Shown in pieces: positions 46,631-55,815 of a stretch of 64,000 nt of DNA. The position numbers and the translations under genes are program-made. Every line of letters begins with the position of its first letter. The first letter of the stretch is position 1. Origin of the DNA: Acanthosepion pharaonis (Eukaryota; Mollusca; Cephalopoda; Sepiida; Sepiidae); the NCBI GenBank assembly GCA_903632075.3, contig CAHIKZ030002082.1, forward strand, positions 1-64,000. The letters are read 5' to 3'. Under the pieces are notes generated by a model. The model was not told the origin of the DNA, ran no database searches, and saw only the letters and a program-made list of their open reading frames with translations.

Positions 46631-49600
46631 TATTTTTTTTGTTAAAAAAATACTATTTTTTTTCAGAACTGATGATTTTGAGGGATTTTTCCTTCATTAG
46701 TGAAAGTATCATAAGTTTTTCAATTATAAGTTTTAAGCAATTTATCAGGTGTCTTATATTTTTTCCATGCCTGTAGTTGAGTAGTTTGGGCTTTTTAGTG
46801 TTGGCTAAATTTAAAAACTTAATTCAAAACTTCAGAAGGCAGTACTGTCTGCTCAAAAAATGAGGAATTTTTGTGGGGAATAATTTTTGTAGATTATAGC
46901 ATTCATTAGACCTTATACAAGATATGCCAATTACACTATAGAAAAATTACACTCTATTTGTTGATCTATTACATATATATGGAGTGGGTAATTGGTTCAG
47001 ACACATTTTTAGCTGTTGGAAATATTTCTTATTTATATTATTAATCAAATACTATATTAAATCATTTTAAATCTACAATCCATAGTAATAATAAAACAGT
47101 TTTTATCAGCTTTGTTTAGGACAATCATTTTTAGCACATGCTTCATGTGTTACTGTTTGTTACTTTCACCATGAATATTGTTGGATGTAAACTTTGCAGT
47201 TTAAAGTTACAAATTTTGTACCAAATTATTCACTATTTAAAGTTGACAGTTTAATTTTTATGCCTGCCAAAAAAAAAAAATGCTATTACACAATTTTTTT
47301 TTTTTTTTTTTTTACCTTGGCAATGTTTGTTTTAAAAAGTGATTATTAGAATTTTAATTTTTAAATATATGAAAGTGGATTTATACATTTCTTATCAAGA
47401 ATTGACAACAAAGATATTAAACACTATTTATTTATTTATTAGACTGTTTATTTACAAGATTATATAAATATTTGAGCTGAACATACTTTTAAGTGAGACC
47501 ACAAACATTCAATATTTTGAGTTTCTTTCTCTTTATTTAGGGGATGGACAAAGTTTTCCTTGTGTTTAATTACACAATGTCTGCAATTTTTACTGCAAAT
47601 ATTTCACTATCGTTGATTAATATATTTTCATAATTTTGTAATTTTTTATAAATTTTTGGATAAAATGATTTCTTTTCAAATTTGTTTCTTTATAAAAGGT
47701 GAATAGTAAAAATCACATTGTACTTGGTTCATATATTTTTTATAATTTTATAAATAAACATTGCTGAGGGAGTAAAAAGAACAAAACACCAAAACAGTGT
47801 AATAGCAATGTGAAGTAAATAACTGTTCTTTTGATAGAACATTTTTGTGGGCACAACAGTTAAACATTGGCCACAAAATCAATATGGCATCATGTGGATA
47901 GAAATCCCATGCAATGGGAATCCATCTATTATAAAAACAATCACAATTTTCTCATTTTTGATTTCTGCTTTGCATATATTTTAACTTTTTTCTAATATAT
48001 ATATATATATTTTCTTTTTTTTAATATTAAATTTAGTGTTTGCTGGTTCAAGGCTATTGGGCCAAGTCAAGTTGGGGCTTTCCAAAAGGCAAGATCAATG
48101 AGGAGGAAACTGAACAAGAATGTGCTGTACGAGAGGTGCATTATTGATTCTTATATTCTTGATCACATTAAAATGAAATTATTTTACTAAAGAAAAATTA
48201 AATTCGATGTATGTTGTATTCTAAAGTTCTATGGAAATAAGTGGAAAAGTTTTCTGTCCATATTTCTAAGATGGGGTATTATGTACACTATTTACATCAT
48301 TCGGACTATTGTCCTCATCTTTGTCGCCATGTTTATCACAATGTTTCGACATTCCAACCACCTTCCTCAGGTGGTTGGAATGTCGAAGTGAACCCTTTAT
48401 TTTGCTCACTGGGGTAGACTGTGCTAGTTCCATGTGCCATGTCTAATGGATGTCAGTTATCTCCTGTTAATTCCCTTCTCCAAGTTCTCCACTGCCTTAA
48501 CCAGGTATTGAACTCACACTCACTGTATTTAACTAATGCCTTTATCCACTGTACCTGTGCCCTTGAGGACATCTGTGTATGAATTTCTGGATAGTATAAA
48601 CCTAATATCTTCAGCAACCATTTTTTACCAGAGCTCATATTGCAATTTTTGTTGTTATCGCTTTTCTCTGGCACTCCTTATTACTAGTTCCCATATTGTA
48701 TTCATTTCTATGCTTGGTCAGCTCAGGAGATTTTTGTGGCCTAGCATATGTGCTGATTCCTTTACGATTTTTCCCATGATGTTCTTTGTCTATGATCTCA
48801 ACTTGATCCCACAGAGAGCGGTGATCTCCCTTCTCTCTCCATATGTGGTCAGATTTTTCCACTTCCCCTCGTGTTACAACTTTCTGGTGTTCTTGAAGCC
48901 TTTCCTTAAGGAATTTATACACAGATGTCCTCAAGGACACATGGCACAGTGGGAAAAGGCATTAATTAGATCCAGTGACAGGACCCAAAGAGTGAGTTCA
49001 ATACCTGGCGGTGGAGAACTTTGATAGGGGAATTAACAGGAAATAACTGACATCCATTAGAAACTTAAATGTGTGAAATGTTTGATTCAAATCCATAGTT
49101 TGTGAAATTGTAAAAGCAAAGCTGTTTTTATTTTTAGAGAAGGAAAAATTCATTTAAGACATTTTTTTTAGCAACCTTTTTTTTTTTTTTTTTTTTTAAT
49201 TATGGGTTGTGGTTGGTTACTTTAATTCATCTTTTGATATCAGTCTCACAACAGCAATATACAGGGTTATTTAAAAAGAATGAACCGATTTCATTATGCA
49301 ATGTTTTAATAAGGAAAAGCAATAGAATAACTCCAGCCAAGTCGCAAGTATTTACTCACAGTCAACTTTTATTTCCTATCTTACAAGTGTTCAATGTGGC
49401 CATGACCTGAAGCACAGGCAACATCAATGTGATCAGAGAATTCCTCCCAGGTGCATATCAGCATATCCCAATTCACTGAGTTTATCGCTGTTGTTATTCA
49501 ATGTTTAAGGTCATTGAGGTTAATGGGTAGCAGTCGAACATAAATGTGATCTTTTACATATCCCCACAAGAAAAAATCACATGGTGAGGTGTAGGGATCT

Positions 49601-52600
49601 TGCAGGCCAAGCACAAAGAGCAATGTCTTGTTAAGTGGCTGAACGCAGCCTAGTCTGTAAGGTTTCAAATGTAGATGTCTTAGTACACACCAGATAGTGG
49701 ATTGAGAGATTGCTAGCTCAATTTGTGGACTTATGCGGTTTCCCCCTAGATGCAGCACATATTCTTGGCATTTGTTCCTCCAAAACTCATGGTTGTCCTG
49801 GACTTTTTCCTTTACACAGACACCCACTCTCTTCAAACTGTTTAAACCACCATCTAATATCTTAGGTGAGGGTGGATTAATGCTGAATTGCCTTCAAAAA
49901 GCATGCTGCACCATGACAACTGCATTTGTTTTTGCGAATGAAGAACGCCTTTTGCTGAGAACTGCCATTCTGTGGGTAAACAAACAATTGAACGTTGCTG
50001 CAGATACAATGTGACTACAGCACTCCTGTGACAGCCATCCAAAACTTAGAAAATTCCTCTTTCAAATGGTCCCTGACTCATTCCATGATGATGCTTGAGA
50101 ACTGAAGCAATGTATCATGAAAGAAGTTCATTCTTTTTTAATAACCCTGTATAGTGCATTGTACATGTTTAATTTTTTTACAATAAAAATACTGTACACT
50201 GCCAAATATGATAAATATTTAAGTTGTTTTCTTTAGGGTTGTGTTTACATGGTTTAAAATTCAGATCTTGCTGAGAGCCATTAGCTGCTATTCAACTTTC
50301 TGTTTTTGTTCTTTGAAAATTTGTATCAATAAAATTAGCAATCTTTACAGTATCAAAATGTTATAATTGCTAATAATAATTTTTGTTTTTTTCACAGCAC
50401 CACTGAACTTATTATCCTGCTACTAAAATTAGGACCTCCTCAGAACATTTAGATTGCACATTATTTTCCATTCTTTTTCTCTAAATGTTTAGCCATACAT
50501 AAAAAGATATTTATTTATAATCTGGTGGACACACTGCTCCCCATTCATTCTCTAAATTTTGCTACATGCCTCCTCTAGATTATTTTGCTTTTTTTTTCTT
50601 ACTCTTCTATTTGATTACCTTTTGAAAATAAGAAATATATTGCTATGATTTCTAAGTTTATCTTAGAGTAAATCTTGTTCTTAATAAAATTAGTCTTCAT
50701 TACCTTTGGCTTTGTTATTCCTACAATGGTGCCTAATGAAATTTATTTATTTTTAACATCAATACAACCATTATTGTTATCTTATAGGTATTTGAAGAAA
50801 CTGGTTTTAATATTAGTGAGCTAATTAATGCCACTGACTATATTGAGAATCAAATGTATGATCAATTGACTCGGCTGTACATCATTGCTGGTGTCTCACT
50901 GGACACAAAATTTCAAACAAAAACAAGAAAAGAAATTAAGGTAAGTAGATTCTTCTTAGAGAAATTCTTGTTTTCCTTTCTCAGCATCTATAAAAGGTTT
51001 TCTTTGTATTGGTAAAATCTATGAAACTTTTTTAAATTTTTAATATTCTGTAGAAGACTGCAATTTTGATTCATTCTACTTAGCTTCTTTAAAAGTAACT
51101 TTCATTGGTATTGGGATGGCTATAAGGGTCCTAACTATTTTTGTATTATGTACAACATCAAAAGCTCCAGAGTAAAATGTATTAATAGAGAGAAGTACAA
51201 CTAACCATATATACAATTATTATAAAAAAGAGATAAAACTTCCTGTATTTATTTTGCTTTTGTAAATCATTTTAGTGTATGCAGTGGTTTCCTGTAGATG
51301 CTCTGCCTGCTCACAAGAAGGACCAGACATGTCGAACTCAACTTAATATGAATTCCAATAACTTTTTCACTGTGATTCCTTTCATAAAGTAAGTTTTTAT
51401 TACACAACTACCAGTCATATGTGATCAACATGATTAATCTAGTCTTGTATTGATGCTGTCGCTAGTTTGTCACATGTGATTAAAACTGTCATGAAAAAAG
51501 ATTAGAAAATCTAACTAAATTTTTTTTACGAATGCACTATCCTTCTAGAGGTTTTAACTTTGCCACCTATTCTGTTTACATATACTGCACATCAGATTAT
51601 TAGAAGAAAATGTATAAAATATTTTGGGGCATTAGAGAATTATCCAAAAGTGTAGGTTATCTAAGCAGTCAAGAATATTTGATTTCTTTCTATTTCAGGC
51701 CCTTGAGAAAGTGGATTGCTAATAAGAAACAACAAAATCATGATCTGAAGTCCCAGCTGGTTGGTAAAATTGATATGAGTGGAGTGATTGCTCCTGGTCC
51801 AGTAAATGGGAACTTGACTCCTGTAAATGGTCGACAACTTACAGATAAACAAAGACTAAAGCAGCAGCAGAGCTACAATCAACAAGTATTTGCTGATTTC
51901 CATGAGTATCAGAAGCTCAGAGATGGCAAGTCATCTTCATTGCTAGGTGTTTCCACTGGCAATGGATTTAAAGGCAGTGGCAACAAAATGCTGAACAATG
52001 GTTGTAACAGCAACAATAGTAGTGAAGTTGGCAGTCATCTTATAATGACTGATTCAAACAATAGTCATAAATTCCATAAGAATAGACATAGTGCATCTCC
52101 AAAGCAGAATTACAAAAAGATTTTAGTAAGTATATTATTTGAGCCTATTTACAGCATATATCAAATTTGATGACATTTCTTTTAATATTATCCTAAGTTT
52201 TCATACAGTTATAACATTTTTGCAGTTACTCAGTATTGATTAAATTCAACCCTGTTTTAGGTTCAAAATTAAATTGCATTTAATTGCTTTATTGCTTAAA
52301 CACCTGATATCAATCAGTATTTATAGCTTACATAAAGAAGACTAATGAAAATGAACCTAATGTAATTGCTATTTATTTATATTTGGTTAGAACACACCTA
52401 AGGTTTTTCGGGAGGTGTCATTGGAATACTTGATTTTGTTTCACATGTCATAAATTTATGACATATATATATTCTGAAAGGTCATATTTTGATGCATCTT
52501 TCCTTATGTATGGGTTATGAATTTTTATGTTTTTACAGTGACATAAAATTGGAGGAAAATGATGTAAAGACAGCAAGAAAGATATGTACTATTTATGCAG

Positions 52601-54377
52601 ATAGTGCCATAGCTGACTACTGTTTTTAAGTGGTATGTTAGATTCAGAAGTAGAAACTTTGATTCAGAAGAGGATAATATTCTGCAGTCATTGATGACCA
52701 AATCAAAACGCTGATTAAAAAATAATCCAGGTCACATGACATGAAACATCAAAGATAAGTATTTGAAACATTTGGGTGATTCACAATTTAAATGAAAAAT
52801 TTTAATGGACTACATTTCCATCTGTGATTCTCGGCTGAAAAATAACAAAAATGGGTCTTTTTAAATGATCACTGGTGATGAAAAATGGATTGTTTACAAC
52901 AATGTTGGGTCAAAAGAAGTCCTGTGCAAAATGAATCACTGTTAATTGCTTGCTGTAAAAACCAGTAAGCACCCGAAAAAGGTTATTCTGTGGGATTGCA
53001 AAAGCAATGTGTATTAGTCCCTTCCACAAAATGAGATATTGAATTAAGACAAGTACTGTTCTCAATTGGTGAAAAATGTCTTGAATTGGCCAATCAGAAA
53101 GGCAGTCATTCATCAGGCCAACACCAGACCACTTGTCTCTTTGAAGACCTGACATAAATTGGTACTGCTTGGCTGGTATGTCCTACTGCACCTGCCATAC
53201 ACTTGACCTTTGTACCTTTAGATTATCACTTATTTCAATCCCCAAAAATTCTAATTAATGGGAAGGATTTCAATTCTCTGGAATCCTGGAAAAAAAACAA
53301 AAAAAAACACGCTTAAACCAGTTGATCACCCAAAAAAATGCCTAGTTCTGGAATGATGGAATCATGAAGCTGTTTAACAAAATGGTAAAAGTTAGTGGAA
53401 CAAAATGATGTGGTGGTTGAATAAAGCTAGGTACAAATATCTAAATAATGTTTTTGATTTCTTGTGAAAGATTGTTTACCTTTGCAATTTAATGTGACTA
53501 ACATCATTTCTTTTTTATTAACTCATTGCTTTTCACAGATACTTATCTCACCAATCTAATCTAACTTTCCTGTGTGTTTTGAATAAATATTATAATTTTC
53601 ATTGAAGTTCTATACAATTTCATTGGTCCTTATCATTTACAGTTTTAATAAGCTGAAAAACAATTTAAAATCTGAAAATCATATAATAATTTTTTCAATA
53701 ATAAAGTGTTGGGTATACTGATAGTCTAAAAGTACAACATAATGGGCTTTGCACCTGGAAACCATTTATAACTTATCTGCTGTATAAAATGTATATATCA
53801 TAAACTAAATCCTATATTAAAATTATCATAAAAATATGTTTTTGAATTGCCAACAAGAATTGAAGTTTATTTTAAAAATTAAAATATACTTTATTGATAT
53901 AACAATATTTAGTTTCCTTTTTTATATATTAAAATCTTTTTCTGACTGTAAAAAAGAAGTCAAAGTTGGAGTCTTATTTTAATCTCCAATATTTTCAAAT
54001 TTATAGTTAATGTCTATTCTTGTTTTTGTAATTGTATATTCTCTGACTGCATGTACCTTATATTTAAAGAAAAATAAGCTGTTTGACAAACTAAATACAT
54101 TTCTGAAAGGTTGAAATTAAATATTAATAATTGTCAAGTATTGAGTTTTAAGAAAATTGATCTCAAAAAATTATCAAATTCCAAATTTTTATGTTTAAAA
54201 TGCTTATCTTAGTCCTTTTGCTTATGAAATTAATCATCAATTTTATTTCAAAATCATTGTTATATAATCAAAACATTTCTGATTGGTCATATATACTTTT
54301 TAAAATAAGTTTTGTATAAATAAGCCAGTATTTACTAGTATTAAAAAAAATTATAATATACTATAAAATATTGGATT

Positions 54378-54426
<49 letters not shown>

Positions 54427-55815
54427 AAGTTTTTATTTCAGTCAAGTAATATATATAAGAATACTTTGAAATGATTACTATGTTTTCATTGAGTAAATAG
54501 GTCTGTTTATCTTTTATTTATTGTTTCATTTTAATTTTGCATATCAATTTTGTATTTAACATTTTCTTTTAATACAAATCTAATAGAGAACAATAAAACA
54601 TTTACAATTATGAAAAGGAAAAATTAGTTATTTTTTTGATTGTTTATTAAGTCAGAAAAAAAATTGTCATCCACCAGTAGGCATTGCATTCTTAGAGTTT
54701 CTCTGTACTTAGTTTTATCATTAGTTGGAAAAATGTGTTGTATACTAAGTAACATGCTTTCTCGGTTTATATTAATTGTCATTTGATGACTGCATTCCAC
54801 ATCTTTGCAGAGATAAGACAGGAATGTCACTAAGCAAACAATAAAAAAATATTTTACTTTTTAAATTGAAATCATTTTACTTTCTATTAACAGTTACTGT
54901 TTCCATTGACAATATATTGATATTTAAGTATGTCTATCCATTGTAATATATTCTATTTAAATAACTACTGGACATGTTTTGTTAAAATGTTTTAATTCTT
55001 TTATTTCAGAGCAGAGACAAAATGAAAGAATCTGACTCCGGTATAACAATATTTACTTTCATTGTAAACATTTTTGGCATTTTATCACAACTTAATTATC
55101 CTCGGTTAGCAACCTGCAAATATCCATTTGAATTTGATATTACTTTAATCATCTAAATGAGTATGCTAAGTGAAGCATAATGAAATTAAAGACCTATTTC
55201 ATAAATATGACTTTTTTCTGTGTTTTGAATAAATATAGATACTGGTTAATACTGGTTTAAAAATAAAAGGTCTTATTGAATTTTCTAAACATAACATTTA
55301 ATTGATCCATTTAATGTAAAAAAAGTAGTACCTTCTAGATTGTGTCAAATCCTATTAAAAGTAAAGATTATTATTGTTATTGTTTTCATGAACCAAATAG
55401 TGTAATGAAATCCTCTTCAAGTAGAGTAAATTAATGTTTCATTATTTTACCAAAACAAATTTTACTAGCTTTGTGTCAGATTTTATCAGTATAATTTGTA
55501 TAAATTTTAAAATTCTTACATTATAAATTTCAAACTTTTATGGACACTTTATATGTAGATTTTCAAGTGCAGTAAAACAATAATTTTGTCTTGCAATTAT
55601 TTCATCAGCAATACGTTTTTGTGCAGATTTTATTTTACTTAAATCAATACATAAAAATACTTGAATGTTTTCATTAATTGATTTTATCTTTAACACTTTT
55701 TCTGAATTTTCCAGGCCTTCTGGGATTCTGCCTCCATGACTTGGAGCTGAACAAAGCAACAGCTTGGTCCAACTTCCGACTGAATTTGGAGGCCATTTGG
55801 ACAGGGCTTCCATGA
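35571..55815 (+). CDS. DCP2: DCP2, mRNA-decapping enzyme 2 (complete, nine coding exons)
   Basis: DCP2 hydrolyses the 5' cap of mRNA to release m7GDP, acting with DCP1 and EDC factors in cytoplasmic 5'-3' decay and P-bodies. Nine exons (35571-35659, 37699-37850, 38926-39053, 48037-48135, 50788-50940, 51276-51388, 51699-52125, 55010-55040, 55715-55815) join in consistent phase to 430 codons plus TGA. The human protein is 420 residues. The N-terminal regulatory domain includes QIELAHWFYLDFY (residues 50-62), holding the conserved W56 and D60. VPTYGAIILD opens the Nudix fold. The Nudix box, residues 141-163, has every consensus residue: G141, E147, R155-E156, E159-E160 and G162. IPFIKPLRKWI follows the catalytic domain, then a Q/N/S-rich tail. 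The last residues WSNFRLNLEAIW resemble the conserved FxFDxxAI tail of metazoan DCP2. No break was found. Confidence 0.95.
35660..38925 (+). other. DCP2 introns 1 and 2
   Basis: Intron 1 (35,660-37,698) and intron 2 (37,851-38,925) are AT-rich. I saw no other gene or recognisable transposon in them. Exon 2 sits between. Confidence 0.6.
37699..37850 (+). CDS. DCP2: DCP2 coding exon 2
   Basis: The acceptor is a long T-run ending tttcag. Encodes SRFIINIPQEERLNPIRIFF and QIELAHWFYLDFY, the helical regulatory domain that contacts DCP1. The donor is CAAA|GTATCC. Confidence 0.95.
38926..39053 (+). CDS. DCP2: DCP2 coding exon 3
   Basis: The acceptor is ttgttcag and the donor TTT|GTATGT. Encodes FRHCPFLNQYAEEVDKRLED and YKMSVPTYGAIILD, the hinge and first strand of the catalytic domain. 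Confidence 0.97.
40140..40867 (-). pseudogene. LINE reverse transcriptase 3' fragment
   Basis: Minus-strand frames: AGAYGMEVSSKKSKVMVNS at about 40,800-40,740, then TVKHRKMMWFGHITRHNSLY and IEGGCRRGNQRKNWLYNV at about 40,400-40,255. This is the RT thumb and C-terminal end of an endonuclease/RT LINE. Frameshifts break it and it is 5' truncated, as is usual for LINE insertions. Confidence 0.82.
41940..42850 (-). pseudogene. Degenerate hAT-like transposase relic (tentative)
   Basis: On the minus strand about 42,120-41,940 reads, across frames, LNILAQLATTLAV, then FSAKNLIFIGKGC, then KRSEFPFEETLAKWKG. This resembles the C-terminal dimerisation region of hAT/zinc-finger-MYM-like proteins (a pattern of the type LP-V..ER.FS..N.IK). 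The upstream 42.1-42.9 kb gives short polar frames I cannot place. Many frame changes, so low confidence. Confidence 0.35.
43624..43644. repeat. Poly-C run
   Basis: A run of about 14 C interrupting very AT-rich DNA in DCP2 intron 3. Confidence 0.9.
45020..45132. repeat. (TA)n microsatellite, interrupted
   Basis: Long TA array interrupted by aggacat twice and by a short catctgtcca segment. Prone to open-frame artefacts. Confidence 0.95.
45133..46556 (+). other. Unidentified GC-richer block with 312-codon open frame
   Basis: The block starts after a TA array with tctaggacattcaagttcga (a tRNA B-box-like phrase, aagttcgattcc). It contains an open frame 45,617-46,555. The translation has a proline-rich part (PPPFPKIPPEPSPPWSP) and several hydrophobic runs but matches no family I know. 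Its last 190 bases are a diverged tandem repeat (46,362-46,445 and 46,463-46,556). It is probably an uncharacterised retroelement or repeat rather than a host exon. Confidence 0.35.
46590..46630. repeat. (CA)n microsatellite
   Basis: About 20 CA units. Confidence 0.95.
47311..47775. mobile_element. AT-rich MITE copy in DCP2 intron 3
   Basis: The left end ttggcaatgtttgttttaaa matches the left end of the 4451-4844 element, and gaattgacaacaaagatatt is shared with the 0.4-1.35 kb copy. The right end ataaacattgctgagg is a short inverted match. Confidence 0.6.
48037..48135 (+). CDS. DCP2: DCP2 coding exon 4 (Nudix box, first part)
   Basis: The acceptor is aatttag and the donor GAG|GTGCAT. Encodes LLVQGYWAKSSWGFPKGK followed by the first 16 residues of the Nudix box, ending R-E. 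Confidence 0.97.
48277..48935 (-). mobile_element. Penelope-like element 3' tail, minus copy
   Basis: In reverse orientation the order is that of the 21.48-22.08 kb tail. A GIY-YIG-type tail lies at about 48,905-48,640 (VVTRGEVEKSDHIWREKGDH and DQVEIIDKEHH). The phrase cacagatgtcctcaag and the tRNA-like segment (B-box-like agttcaatacc at about 48,505) follow, and then the terminal segment. Here the core reads CTGAGGA ... GAAAC, but stem II is replaced by an 18-bp inverted repeat, so this copy cannot fold like the 22.0 kb one. Confidence 0.72.
48900..49065 (+). mobile_element. Penelope-like tail fragment, plus copy
   Basis: Plus-strand ttatacacagatgtcctcaa, A-box-like cagtgggaaaaggcatta, B-box-like gagttcaatacctg and ggaattaacaggaaataact match 21,775-21,920. 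It lies back-to-back with the minus copy to its left and stops before the hammerhead-like segment. Confidence 0.65.
49258..50153 (-). mobile_element. Tc1/mariner-type transposon, internally deleted
   Basis: Ends TATACAGGGTTATT (49,258) and inverted AATAACCCTGTATA (50,153) with outer TA, related to but distinct from the 8.48 kb element. The minus-strand coding relic joins an N-terminal DNA-binding part (VQDNHEFWRNKCQEYVLHLG) directly to the C-terminal CDFFLWGYVKDHIYV, so the central DDE region has been deleted. The C-terminus ends HGHIEHL near 49,392. Confidence 0.87.
50788..50940 (+). CDS. DCP2: DCP2 coding exon 5 (Nudix box, second part)
   Basis: The acceptor is cttatag and the donor AAG|GTAAGT. 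Starts VFEETGFNIS, completing the Nudix box with the paired catalytic glutamates, then DQLTRLYIIAGVSLDTKF. Confidence 0.97.
51276..51388 (+). CDS. DCP2: DCP2 coding exon 6
   Basis: The acceptor is cattttag and the donor AAA|GTAAGT. Encodes MQWFPVDALPAHKKDQTC and FFTVIPFIK, the end of the Nudix domain. Confidence 0.95.
51699..52125 (+). CDS. DCP2: DCP2 coding exon 7 (linker / low-complexity tail)
   Basis: The acceptor is ctatttcag and the donor TTA|GTAAGT. Begins PLRKWIANKKQQ, the box B helix end. It continues into a hydrophilic N/Q/S/K-rich stretch such as GNKMLNNGCNSNNSSEVGS, typical of the disordered DCP2 tail that binds decay factors. If the donor is not used, the frame runs 15 more codons to a stop at 52,168-52,170. 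Confidence 0.93.
52540..53440 (+). pseudogene. Degenerate mariner transposase in DCP2 intron 7
   Basis: Plus-strand frames give the mariner order. ITGDEKWIVYNNV with the first catalytic D is at about 52,868. HPKKVILWDCKSNVY is at about 52,972. NRKGVVFHQDNARPH has decayed to IRKAVIHQANTRP at about 53,094, with the catalytic D lost. LLGWYVLLHLPYT follows at about 53,165. Stops and frameshifts are frequent. Inverted repeats were not recognised. Confidence 0.85.
53445..55009 (+). other. DCP2 intron 7, remainder
   Basis: AT-rich, with a (TA)n array at about 54,381-54,423. No gene recognised. Confidence 0.5.
55010..55040 (+). CDS. DCP2: DCP2 coding exon 8 (31-nt microexon)
   Basis: The acceptor is ttatttcag and the donor TCCG|GTATAA. 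Encodes SRDKMKESDS. It is supported by exact phase agreement with exons 7 and 9. Small exons are hard to prove by eye, so this and exon 9 are less certain than the others. Confidence 0.7.
55715..55815 (+). CDS. DCP2: DCP2 terminal coding exon 9
   Basis: The acceptor is gaattttccag. Encodes GLLGFCLHDLELNKATAW then SNFRLNLEAIWTGLP and a TGA stop. The F-R-L-N-L-E-A-I core fits the short conserved C-terminal motif of animal DCP2 (FxFDxxAI). The long minus-strand open frame across this place is a shadow. Confidence 0.75.

Larger units (their letters stand above)
39054..48036 (+). other. DCP2 intron 3, 9 kb, transposon-rich
   Basis: Contains a LINE tail (40.14-40.86 kb), long poly-T runs (41,024-41,048, 41,203-41,224, 44,479-44,504), a hAT-like relic (about 41.94-42.85 kb), a (TA)n array (45,020-45,130), an unidentified GC-richer block (45.13-46.56 kb), a (CA)n array and an AT-rich MITE. 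Between about 42.9 and 45.0 kb I recognise nothing. Confidence 0.7.
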
